Source of the DNA: Isoetes taiwanensis
Lineage: Eukaryota > Streptophyta > Lycopodiopsida > Isoetales > Isoetaceae
Length of the DNA stretch: 64,000 nucleotides
Reading direction: 5' to 3'
NCBI GenBank assembly: GCA_021234155.1
Contig: JAJEKV010000072.1
Coordinates: 4,096,407-4,160,406, forward strand
Under the pieces are notes generated by a model. That model saw only the letters and a list, made by a program, of their open reading frames with translations. It was not told the DNA's origin and did not search any database. Shown piece after piece: positions 21,100-30,356 of the stretch. How positions within the stretch are numbered: position 1 is the stretch's first letter; the number at the start of each line of letters is the position of its first letter. A program made the position numbers and the translations under genes.

Positions 21100-21351
21100 G
21101 CCTAAATTTTATATCCAAGCAATGATCTTTAGAGCCTATACGAGCTTTTTACATGAACATGCTGGCTTTGTAGATCCATGTCCGTTTTGCAGATCCAGTT
21201 CTGCCCTTCTTATTTGCAAGAGAGGCGGCAAGCTCTCAACAATTTTCGCATGTGAGGGGAGGAAAGCCCTCAAGCAAGTTACTCATGGGGATTTAGAAAT
21301 GTTCATGTTGTTGCTTGATTGGAATGGGCAAGTTACAACATTAAGATTGAG
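21100..21351 (+). CDS. Exon-like ORF of unknown function with CPFC motif
   Basis: Bounded by a strong acceptor (TTTTGTTTGCAG, ending 21099) and donor (GAG|GTAAGC, 21352), with an open frame of 84 codons between: FYIQAMIFRAYTSFLHEH, CPFCRSSSALLICKRGGKL, STIFACEGRKALKQVTHG, MFMLLLDWNGQVTTLRL. Low repeat content and balanced composition suggest a genuine internal exon of a host-type gene. The Cys pattern (CPFC...C...C) could bind zinc. I do not recognise the family. The partner in copy B is cut by the window end after about 50 bp. Confidence 0.5.
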
Positions 21352-22587
21352 GTAAGCATGCCATTGTCAAATCATGAATATGAGCTTGGGCATCTCTATT
21401 GTTTTTCTTGCTTTCACATGCCTCTTATTTTACAGCAGCTTTCACTATATTTATTTGGAAAGGTATGAACACTAGCTTCTTCAATCATTTGCCATGGCAA
21501 AGTGTTATGATCTACATCAACTTTTGAAGGACAACATTTGATCATCTCATCTTCTAAAGTCTCTCCAGAATATCCTCTTGGAGTATTTGGATAATTTATG
21601 ATTGAGGGTGATGCTCAAAGCATGTGGAGATCCATTCACAAGCTCTTTGCCAAAACAAAAATGATGGGCTCAAAGTAGAGGAAATTTAATAGTTGGATAC
21701 ACTTAGCATTGTGTTGCAGCATACAGAAATAGATAGTTGTCTTTCTATTTGCCCTGTATTACTAGCCAGAATTTTAGTGTATTAGTTACATGCAATGTCC
21801 ATTTTTTCTCATTTTATATGGACAAGATGTCTAAGAACTACCAAACCAAGGGGTTTTTTATTTTTGACAAGCTGATAAGCAAGAAGCCCATCTTCAAATC
21901 TATATGTGTTTTGTTTTGTGATCATCCTGTTTTATTTAGATGCTAATGCTACAAAAGAGCGTAAACAGCTATCTTGACAGAATGATCATTTTATTCTTAT
22001 CTCTAGGTTCCAAGGTTTAGGGGATGCATTAGAGAAGTTGCAATTAAACAACGCAACATTGATGGTCCGATAAGTTTGTAGTATGATTGTTAGGTATTCA
22101 GTTAAGAGCAGGGCATAACAAATGGGATCTAACATCGTATTGTATATGTTATTAGTTGTGGTAGATGCAGAGAAAAGCTGCAATCTTTAAGCTCTCTGGG
22201 ACTTTTCTGCTAGATGACTTGCTTTGTCTCAGATTTAGAATTTGCTGCTAGGTCGTAATGTTTTATGTTAACAGTGCATTGGTTCAAATCCACTACAAAG
22301 GAACACTCTCTTTGCTTTTTTCTAGTGATTGAGAAATACTATTGGATTGTAAGATGAATGCCAGGCCTCGTTTTCGTGCCCATTATGAACACATGCTGCA
22401 ATAAGAGAAGTCCAAGTTAACACCTTATGCTCAATCTGTATATTTGAATTTACTTTTTCCACCATCTAAACGATGACATTTTACATAATATTCACATTTT
22501 ACATGCACATTCCTTGTGAAAGTCATGTTTGTAACTTGACATTGTGCAATATGCACCAATAGATATAAAAATCTTATATATATAAGA
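21352..22587. other. Intron or intergenic, no gene seen
   Basis: AT-rich DNA after the 21351 donor. No confident next exon identified. Confidence 0.4.
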
Positions 22588-22611
22588 CAAGAAATTTATT
22601 GTGGCGCCCAT
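22588..22611 (-). repeat. Degenerate terminus of the CTTG-hairpin family (site 1)
   Basis: CAAGAAATTTATTGTGGCGCC; on the minus strand ...AATAAATTTCTTG|T. It shares its boundary with sites at 23621, 25425 and 42990 but the hairpin has decayed. Confidence 0.4.
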
Positions 22612-22654
22612 GTTCTAACTTCCTTGTCCTTTCAAATTGACTTCCTTGTTTTTG

Positions 22655-23035
22655 TGGAAATCCTTCCTATTTTCCCCCGTTTGTGGAAACCCTTCCTATT
22701 TTCCCATGGCACTGGAAAATAGGAAGGGTTTCCATATGAATTAAATTTTGAATTCTTGGTTGACGTGCATATTTATGAGCATGCCCCATTAATAAGCAAC
22801 GCCCGTCCTGACAAGCGTGAATATTATAAATATTAAAAAAAAAAGGTGGAAACCCTTCCCATTTTCCGTGGAAACCCTTCTGCTTTTTAAAATGGAAAAG
22901 CCTTCCCATTTTCCATAGAAACCCTTCCTAATTTCCATGGAAACCCTTCCTATTTTCCAAACTTAGAAATTCGGAACGGTTTCCATGGAAATTTGGAAGG
23001 GTTTCCATGGAAAATAGGAAGGGTTTCCATGGGGA
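22655..23035. repeat. Array of GGAAACCCTTCC(T/C)ATTTTCC in both orientations
   Basis: At least ten occurrences of a roughly 20-bp word (TGGAAACCCTTCCTATTTTCC and its complement GGAAAATAGGAAGGGTTTCC), in direct order from 22655 to about 22960 and inverted at about 22712-22730 and 22975-23025. The block can fold into large hairpins. No ORF of significance. Confidence 0.85.
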
Positions 23036-23382
23036 CAACCCAAATTGGGCGCAAAAAAAACATTCCTACCTTTTTTTTTATTCCGGTTTTCAAACATACC
23101 CAGCTAGAAAACCTTTGACTTTGCCTTTAAAAAAGTGTCGTACAATAAACCTCCCCAGTCCTCACATTTCGCATCGCATGCAAGGGTTACGATAGCCACT
23201 AACGGCAATGGAATAGATGATATCAACTTGCCTTCATTATTCTTCCAAATTGGCCCATTCAACATTCTATGTGGGTTTCCTATATGGGTTTTCCGGCCAT
23301 GTTTGAACCAAACGTCACTTTGATATATGTAATGGTGCCTATAGAGGCACAAAACACAAGGCAATGGTGCGGACTCAACTCC

Positions 23383-23510
23383 TGCATGTTTTCATATTAT
23401 CTATTAGCCTAACTACATGTGTTTAAACAAAAAGAAATGGTGCATAATGGTGCATGTTTTCATATTATTTATGAGCCTAACTACACATGTTTATAGACAA
23501 AAAGAAATGA
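23383..23510. repeat. Direct repeat of about 60 bp (two units)
   Basis: GCATGTTTTCATATTATCTATTAGCCTAACTACATG... near 23383 recurs near 23452 with a few changes; both end in AAAAAGAAATG. Confidence 0.7.
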
Positions 23511-23585
23511 TCTAGAAGTTTGCTCCCTAACTAAAAATTTATCACGCTGGACGATATAGTAGATCTAATTAAACAAGTTACGAAC

Positions 23586-23621
23586 GTTATAATAGATATG
23601 GCCGCTGCGATAAATTTCTTG
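23586..23621 (+). repeat. Degenerate terminus of the CTTG-hairpin family (site 2)
   Basis: ...GGCCGCTGCGATAAATTTCTTG|T. The hairpin is partly eroded, but the last 16 bases match the other sites and the sequence diverges immediately afterwards. Confidence 0.55.
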
Positions 23622-23846
23622 TAATATTAAAAGTCACATTTCTTCTTCATTCAATCAAACCATATATAATGCATACACTTTGATTCTATTCTTCAAGATT
23701 CTTTGATGCTCCAGTGCATGCACGCCAAGTGTCGAAAAATATTTTTGAGGAACATTTTTTGTATTTTTCTAGTTAATATTTATTGAGGAGCAGCCACAGC
23801 CACGTGACTCCCCTTGCTTAACATTCCTTAAAAATTATCAAAGCAC

Positions 23847-23962
23847 GACATGTGTGCACTTTGCATTTATTGCGGCCATTAATACACTCTAATAACTTGA
23901 TGAGACATGTGTGCACTTTGCATTTATTGCGGCCATTAATACACTTTGTATTTACTGCGGCC
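23847..23962. repeat. 57-bp period direct repeat (two units plus a partial third)
   Basis: GACATGTGTGCACTTTGCATTTATTGCGGCC starts at 23847 and at 23904. A partial third (CACTTTGTATTTACTGCGGCC) follows from about 23942. Confidence 0.8.
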
Positions 23963-24640
23963 ATTATTCCGACGTCCGCCATAGCCAGACCTGTGCTTGC
24001 CCCTGCATACAAAACTCCGGCGCCATTGTAGTCCACAAGGCATTTCTGTGGACCAATGCGGCCATGCGAGCGATGATGAGACAACCCGGCAGATCCACTT
24101 CCATTCCATGCCGATATGCTTCCTTCCTAGCACTCGGATCGCCAGATTCGCGAGCAAAATGGAGAAAAATTTCTACTACAGAACCGGTGCAAATCCTTTC
24201 TCTGATTCTGCAATGGATAATGTTGCACATCTTCTTATAATTTTGTACATCATTTCTTTATTCTCCAGAAGCAATATTAAATTCTTTTTGAGGTTTGCTT
24301 AAGGAACTATTTGAGGAACAATATTAAATCTTTTCTGAAATTTGCTTAGTAGAAGCATTTGAGGAAGAATAATTGGAGATGCGTCATCTTCAGAAATCAC
24401 AAAGTAAACAACTCGTTACAGCGTGTTGATTACAAACTACAGGTTCTAATCATATGTGCCCATGGCCACTGTGGTAGAATGCCTCCTTTGCTTTCAAATT
24501 ATATCCCGGATTCAAGCTTCAGAGATGGAGGCGTATGGAGACGCAAGCATGTTTACATCGCCCAACAGGACTGTGGCTTCTATTTTTTTTGGCTTTTGGA
24601 AACATGATCTGAAAAAAGGAGTAAAACCTGTATGAGCATG
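23963..24640. other. Intergenic, no gene seen
   Basis: Several short overlapping ORFs on both strands at 23.9-24.3 kb, none with a recognisable motif. Confidence 0.4.
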
Positions 24641-24942
24641 ATCGGAAGGCATTTGTGGACCTGCAGCAGTACAAACAGATTCACCCATCTCCCTTTCTAC
24701 AAGCGATGGCATCCCTGCCCTTGAATCAAATCCATCGGTGCCTCCTGCCGAAGCTGTTTTTACAGCAGAACCAATGCCCCCTTCTGCGACTGGGCCATTT
24801 GGCCTTGAATCAAATTCACCGGATTCTGCCGAATTTGTTTTTGGGGCAGAAATAGAGCCAATGCCCTCTTCTATGGCTGGGCCAGGGATAGAAATGATGT
24901 TCTCTATTTTGAGAGCAAGTGGGCTCTTTGCCCCAGCCTGAG
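24640..24942 (+). CDS. Exon-like ORF with a 30-residue internal repeat, unknown
   Basis: Open frame from about 24640 to the TGA at 24942: SEGICGPAAVQTDSPISLSTS..., then two similar units, ALESNPSVPPAEAVFTAEPM and GLESNSPDSAEFVFGAEIEP. Rich in Pro, Ala, Glu and Ser, probably disordered. No ATG at the natural 5' edge, so if real it is a terminal exon of a spliced gene. Family unknown. Confidence 0.3.
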
Positions 24943-25384
24943 ACGACCCAGAATTCTCGGACCCAGCACTATTAGATCCTGCTCAAAATCTACTGCAATA
25001 TAATCGATCCATATCCATTATAAATCAATTATAAATCAATCAGGCATTCCATGAATTATGTACACAACTTCATGTTTTTAATTCTACAATATTGATTGGC
25101 CCCATCTTACTATTAGAATATTGATTGGCCCCATGTTGCTGCCCTAGTGCAGCTTTGTTTTGGAAAATGTGCTCCATCAGATAAGTGCATAATGGAATGA
25201 TAGGATGCTTCTGTTCAGTTCCCCAGAACCACATGTCTTGGATCCTTTAGCAAAGGCAACAAAACATATGGCTATACTGCAGGTTCAATTCCTGCACTAT
25301 TGTGGAAGCTGAACTATCACAAATCTCAAAGTAGATGATATCTGGAACATATCATAAGTCTCATTGATAGGGTTGGAAGAAGAG
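24943..25384. other. Intergenic, no gene seen
   Basis: AT-rich; ATTGATTGGCCCCAT occurs twice (about 25091 and 25120). Confidence 0.5.
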
Positions 25385-25425
25385 AAACGTTCGCGGCGGC
25401 CTTGGCCGCCGCGATAAGTTTCTTG
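25382..25425 (+). repeat. Intact CTTG-hairpin terminus (site 3)
   Basis: Perfect 10-bp stem CGCGGCGGCC-TT-GGCCGCCGCG (25392-25413), followed by ATAAGTTTCTTG and then T (25426). GAGAAACGTT precedes the stem. Near-identical, reverse-oriented copy at 42990-43030. Confidence 0.75.
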
Positions 25426-25426
25426 T

Positions 25427-26274
25427 ATGGATAAAGTTTGCACAATCCTCTTTGTATTGGGAGAGGCCCAATGCAAAGGTTGGAAGTAAGATTTGGATGC
25501 AGTATTATATTTGAGGTCGTATGGGCAATTGAGGAGCTTATTGCCAAATTTAGAGCAGCTTAATAGGGGTCGTTCTGTTATTAAAAACTGAAGGAAAAGA
25601 TTTTTTTTTTTTTTTTTTTTGGCTAGAAATAGAATTTTGGGGGTTGTGGACATGTTCCCTCCATTCCGAGCTTCGATCCCTCTGCATGCCAATACTCTGC
25701 CCTGTTCTACGACCAGTACTCTGCCATGTTTTCCTCTGCCCTGTTCTACTGCCAATACTCTATCGCGGGACTATTCCAGCATCAGATAGAAGATTTCGGA
25801 TCCTATGTGTTCAATGCCGGAAGCACTTCTCTGCTCCCTATGTGAGGCACAATGACTGCTTCTGGAGATCTGATTCCTCTATCTTATATATGCATTTCGA
25901 ATTTGTAGCTTCAATTCACCATTGCGTGCACCAGTTTATGCCAAACTAACTGCAAGAACCAGCGGATTTTTTGTCGTCGATGAAAAATCCCTGTTCCGGT
26001 AGAATATGGGCTGAAGGATTTGAACCTCCGGCCCAAATCATGCTTCTGTGCTGAAGATTCGAACACCCATGATCTTCATGAAAAAATCCCTTATTCTGTT
26101 AGAATGAACCAACGGAACTCTTTCCCTGGCTGCCAAAACTTCTAAGCACTCTGATCTCCTGATTGTCAATGGAGTGTGGCCTCCCAACTTGAGTCAGACC
26201 AACTTGAGTCAGATCATGCTTCAACCAGATGATCCCTTCCTACATTGCATTGATAAGAGGTAAGATTTTGGTAT
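25427..26274. other. Intergenic with repeated short segments
   Basis: No gene. GATGAAAAATCCCTGTTCCGGTAGAAT near 25978 recurs as ATGAAAAAATCCCTTATTCTGTTAGAAT near 26079. Between them GGATTTGAACC (about 26018) is, on the minus strand, GGTTCAAATCC, a match to the tRNA B-box consensus; no tRNA cloverleaf or A box was found, so a SINE relic is possible but weak. Confidence 0.35.
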
Positions 26275-26790
26275 AAGGGAGGGTGCCTGGTGATGGCACA
26301 CTTAAGAGTAAAATGGTCCGATGAAAGCCCTCTACTCCTCAGAGGAGGACAAACAATGGCTCATTCCAATCTCCTAGAGTTGGCCTTTCCAATGACCCTA
26401 AAATTGCCCACTCCGGTGCCCTGCAGCAAAAGTTATGAGGCCCTAAAGTGACCCCTTTTTTTTGCCCAACATGGCACAGTTAGGTGTCCTGGCGTTTGTT
26501 TTTGGTCCCAATAAGCTCAGAATGAGACATATGAATAGTCAAATTAAAGGTTTGACTGAGCTCTTTACAACGATGTTGGTCCGTTTGCAGATGTTGGTCC
26601 GTTTGCAAAACGCCTCCCGTGGAAAAAGTTTTTTTTATTAAATATGAAAATAGAAGAACCGGAAGATCCCGGCCATCCAAATCAAAAGTCCCAAAAGAAA
26701 GCTCAAATGAGAAGATCCTGGCCGTTAAAGTGTGCCATAAAAGGTCGCCATTTTAGGCCCCTATTCGATACCGGGCACCCTCCCTATGCC
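26275..26790. repeat. MITE-like element with AGGGAGGGTGCC inverted ends
   Basis: AGGGAGGGTGCCTGGT (about 26276) is mirrored by ACCGGGCACCCTCCCT (about 26770-26785). Inside both ends lie further inverted matches (GGCACACTT against AAGTGTGCC; AAAATGG against CCATTTT). About 510 bp, non-coding, no clear target duplication. Confidence 0.5.
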
Positions 26791-27495
26791 TTGTTCTTCA
26801 AAAGTTTTGCCGCTTTTACCGAAGCATGCACCTATGACATTAAGGCTACGGTTTTCATATGTAGCTACAGGATTTTTTTGGGTTGCATGTAGGAGCAGCT
26901 GGTTTTCTAAATAAGATTGAAGATTATTAGAAGAAAGGTACAAAATAAACTTGCTCTCTTCAACCACTACATGGATAAATCTGATCTACTAGTCAACTTC
27001 AAAGAGCTTGTGTGTGCGTGTTTGTCCTGGTAACAGTATATCTACTTGTTCGTTTTGAAGGATTTAGTTGCCAGAATCATCATCAATCTCTACACTATAT
27101 ATGGTATCTACACTCGTCCAACTTTTGTTGTAGAGGACTTTAGCCATGTTCTAAAGTGTGATTACAAAACCTCTGCCCTGATCTGTTTGTCTTAAAATGG
27201 GCCTTCGGACAAGATTTGCTCTCAATATATCTCCTTGTTTTTGAGATGACAAGTAAACTATTGTTTACTACTATATTGAGATCTCAATATATGCTATTTT
27301 TGTATTACTCTTCTCATGTTTATTTCCTCATTACTTAATTTTGTATAAAGTTTGATTATCATAATTTGACTATTTTTTAACTTGCTTGAGATCTATTCCT
27401 ATCTTTATTTGCTATTTCCTTAAAGAAATTGAGATGCATTGCAAATTGTTCATGCATTATATGCAAGGAAAAAAGAAACCTGAATTTTGGCAAAA
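26791..27495. other. Intergenic, no gene seen
   Basis: AT-rich; nothing recognised. Confidence 0.5.
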
Positions 27496-27582
27496 TAGGT
27501 CGGTAGGTCGGCAAAAACTCCCCACCTAGGTCGGTCTTCATCCACCTAGGTCGGCAGGTCGGCTAGGTCGGTGGGTCGGCCC
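27496..27582. repeat. Cluster of (T)AGGTCGG words
   Basis: Eight or so copies of GGTCGG, most as TAGGTCGG or CAGGTCGG, in 85 bp. Probably a degenerate minisatellite. Confidence 0.65.
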
Positions 27583-27786
27583 AAGTATGATGGTGATTGT
27601 GCACCATTGATCCGTGCAAGAATTTTTTGGTAAAAAAATATGTTTACCTTTGATGTGGGAGATTCCATAGAATCTCTCGTCATCTAAGGAAGGAGAAACT
27701 TCTGGGGCAGGGAGTTTCTGGGAGAAAATTTCCATGCCGCCAGGGCAAGTTTCTCCCAAAAACTTCCTTGCGACCGGAGTTTCCCT

Positions 27787-28154
27787 CCATAACCTGCGTT
27801 CACCTGAAGATTACCTAATCCAGCATTTTTACGAAAAAAATCCGATGAATCTCATGAAGAAATACAGCTCTTGCTCATCTCCAGCTCCTGGCATACGCTT
27901 CCAGCCCTTCCGGTCAGAAGCCATAGCCCTGACATAAGCTTCCAGCCATAGCCAGAAAGCTTGAACCCTAATATGTCGAACTCCAATCAGATATCGTCCA
28001 TGGCAGGAAAAAAAATATGTGGCAAAAATTTCTGTGAAGTAAACAGGGGATTGGCAGCGCCGCCACAGCTCCGCCAAGAACTAGACCCAGAGGTTACCTA
28101 GAAAAAAAACATAGACTGAAACCTTAGGCAATCTTCAGGTGATGCTGGTTATGG
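27787..28154. repeat. Foldback element with about 32-bp imperfect inverted ends
   Basis: CCATAACCTGCGTTCACCTG...TTACCTAA (27787-27818) is the imperfect complement of TTAGGCAATCTTCAGGTG...GGTTATGG (28124-28154). Internal part non-coding. Confidence 0.55.
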
Positions 28155-28251
28155 TCCAGAGAGCACAATAAAAACCTTAAACCATAAAGAAAAGTGAAGT
28201 TGCATCATGCAATAGACAAGTAAAAACCTTAATTTTTTTAGCAAAAAAAGA

Positions 28252-28345
28252 CAACCTTTTTTAAAATTTAAGCAGTCAATAAAGCACATTTTTCCCAAAA
28301 AAGCAATCTTTTTTAAAATTTGAGCAGTCGATAAGCAGATTTTTA
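28252..28345. repeat. 52-bp period tandem duplication
   Basis: CAACCTTTTTTAAAATTTAAGCAGTC near 28252 recurs as CAATCTTTTTTAAAATTTGAGCAGTC near 28304. Confidence 0.75.
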
Positions 28346-28939
28346 AGTCCCAACATAAACTATAAGTATATGGGCATTAGACTATTACTCAAATACGCCA
28401 AAATATAAATTGCGTGCGACATATGCAAATTTGGAAAGGCGAACCTGTTTTGAAATCAAGCCCAGCCAATAAAAGCACCGGCTTCAATCTCAAAGCCTTT
28501 CTTTCTAGTTATATTTACAACTTATAAACAAAAAAGTCCATTTTATTTCTAAAGCACCATTCGACGAGCAAAATGTCGACTGTGAACAACAGTGCGATGG
28601 ATCTCACCGAGAAGGAGTTTTCCAACCATTTTCTTCGGGCAGCAAATCCTCTTTCTATTGGTGCTTAACTGAAGTGTTGAGATGAAGGTACACCTACGTG
28701 AAAATGCATATGCAGAATTATCATTGCGTGCTTTCCCATAACCCTCCATGGCATTCACTTTAGGGGAACCTGAAATAGCAGCATTCATATTTTTGCATAT
28801 GGTTCTGTCTCGAATAGCATTCTTATCCTTCAGACGTTCCATTTCCCCTTTAAAGTCCTTACTGCATATGAATGTCGCACTAAAGCAGCATAGAACACTT
28901 CAAATTCAGCTGGATAAAGTGGGTTACAAATCACCTTAC
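28346..28939. other. THG1 3' flank
   Basis: Follows the last recognised THG1 exon on the minus strand. A minus-strand ORF (28549-28842) begins MERLKDKNAIRDRTI; it could be a downstream exon, but it does not match the second guanylyltransferase domain found in some plant THG1 proteins. The exon 7 donor (GTAAGG) implies at least one more exon that I cannot place. Confidence 0.35.
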
Positions 28940-30269
28940 CGTAAGAATGGAATTGTTTGACCAGAAGCTATCGCTGATAATGTCACCATGTTCAATAACT
29001 ATTTGGACCTTCTTTCTACCTCCATCTTCATTTTCAACCTATTGCAAACAAGGATTTAATTTCGTTTCATAAGCATGGAGGAAAACAATGAGAAAGCTTT
29101 TACATACTTCCTTTTTGTAGATTGAGGTCCCTTTTCGAAAGATTTCTGGTAACAGGTTGTAGTTTATTTTGAACTTCTGAAATAGCAGCTCATTCTTAAA
29201 ATCACTTTGAGTCCCCTGCAAGATTAGGAAGAAAGTTAATTTTAAAGCAAGAAACGAAGAAAATGTTCTTTTACTTCAGAGTTTAAAGCCAACCTTTAAT
29301 GCATCATACGCTTCGGATGGACCTAAGCCGGACTCTCTCGAAGCTTCCAAAAACATGTATTATACTGATTGTTGATATGACCTATAAAAGTTACATTTGG
29401 GTCGAGCTAATCAACATGCAAATCTAGTTTGCAAATAAATGTTCCATGCTATTAATCAAAATGCATGCACATCTAAAGCAAATTAAATACGCTTCCAAGG
29501 ATGACGAAATACTGAAAGTCTTTTGCCGTGCATAATGTAAGAGATATGTGGCGAGAGCTTACAATCCACTTGGCGCCAAGCAAGGTAGTCTTTAAGAATA
29601 TCATCTCGTGGATAACAAACAGCTCTTCCATCGAAACACGGAGCATAGAGGATCTTCTTGTCCGGGAAATGTATATCCCATTTCATCACATAAGATGCCG
29701 CAAAGAGTGAAGTGATAACAGACACTAACTTGCTTGTACAAGGCAAAATAATAACAACCTTAGATCTTTGTCAAAGTCATCTTAAGATGCATAGCGAAAC
29801 AACCAAACAAAATGTCAACCTACCTGGCCCGTCGTTGAAACAATGTGCTACTCTTGTGAAGCACAAAACTACAGTTGTAACACCAATGAAACAGATCAAA
29901 CACAAAAAATTTTGACAAAAAAAAAAAAAAAACAAATTCTGAGACTAAAAATTCAAGTCACACCTGTACTCATCACTCACACCATAGGCAAAAACAATCT
30001 GAGGGAACTCAAGAAACACTTCCCTAGCACAGGTCATTCATTAGTCTGCAAGGCCTCAAATCATTTGGTTTCTCGAATCCATGGACTTCGCAAAAACCTA
30101 TACGCCAAGCACTTCATTAGTAAATCTCAAAAAACATTATGGATATTCAAATTCTAAGGGAATACCTCTGAAAGCCGCGACCATCAATTCTAATCACAAC
30201 CCAAGTTTCCGGAAGGAGCTGATCATTAGGCTCAAATGATTTAACATACTCATATTTGCTCTTGGCCAT
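28940..30269 (-). CDS. THG1: tRNA-His guanylyltransferase (THG1-like), seven exons, two with frameshifts
   Basis: Adds the essential G-1 to the 5' end of tRNA-His by 3'-5' polymerisation. Minus-strand exons with GT-AG borders: 30269-30166 (MAKSKYEYVKSFE, metal-binding RIDGRGF), 30097-29964 (EVHGFEKPND, IVFAYGVSDEY), 29868-29824 (SFVLHKSSTLFQRRA), 29732-29563 (LVSVITSLFAASYVMKW, DYLAWRQVDC), 29381-29294 (HINNQYNTCFWKL), 29215-29108 (GTQSDFKNELLFQKFKINYN) and 29038-28940 (VQIVIEHGDIISDSFW). Junction phases join correctly. Frame errors: one extra T in the T5 at 30092-30096, one extra base near 30022-30038, and two extra bases near 29327-29343; all others read cleanly. The metal-site Asp of SDEY is kept. 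Either a young pseudogene or a real gene with consensus errors. Some plant homologues are tandem two-domain proteins; only one domain is recognised here. Confidence 0.88.
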
Positions 30270-30278
30270 CTTCCGTAA

Positions 30279-30356
30279 TCCTTACCAACTTATTCACACA
30301 TCAAAAGTTTTTCTAGACCTTACCAACTTATCCACACATCAAGAGCATTTCTAGAT
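30279..30356. repeat. 39-bp tandem duplication upstream of THG1
   Basis: CCTTACCAACTTATTCACACATC...TTTCTAGA occurs twice head to tail in the first 90 bp upstream of the THG1 ATG, so it lies in the promoter or 5' UTR. Confidence 0.75.

Larger units (their letters stand above)
17790..21152 (+). repeat. Duplication copy A (partner: 49603-50613 plus 61653-64000)
   Basis: Direct repeat of the segment beginning CCACCAACCCATGTTGAATG. The first 650 bp differ from copy B by about one indel. From about 18450 on, AT-rich stretches remain identical while small clusters of change occur at CTG/CAG/CCG-type words. Copy B is split by an 11-kb LTR element; copy A is uninterrupted and preserves the empty target site (TTAATATTTCTTCC, about 18792). 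Copy A carries a 26-nt poly-T (about 19470) where copy B has six T. The right edge of the repeat is not reached, because copy B runs off the window. Confidence 0.95.

Noticed and set aside
26010-26080. Minus-strand tRNA gene (GGTTCAAATCC B-box match)
   Set aside because: No A box, anticodon arm or 72-nt cloverleaf could be fitted; kept only as a weak SINE hint.
28549-28842. Last exon of THG1
   Set aside because: The minus-strand frame MERLKDKNAIRD... shows no resemblance to the C-terminus or second domain of known guanylyltransferases, and its splice phase could not be confirmed.
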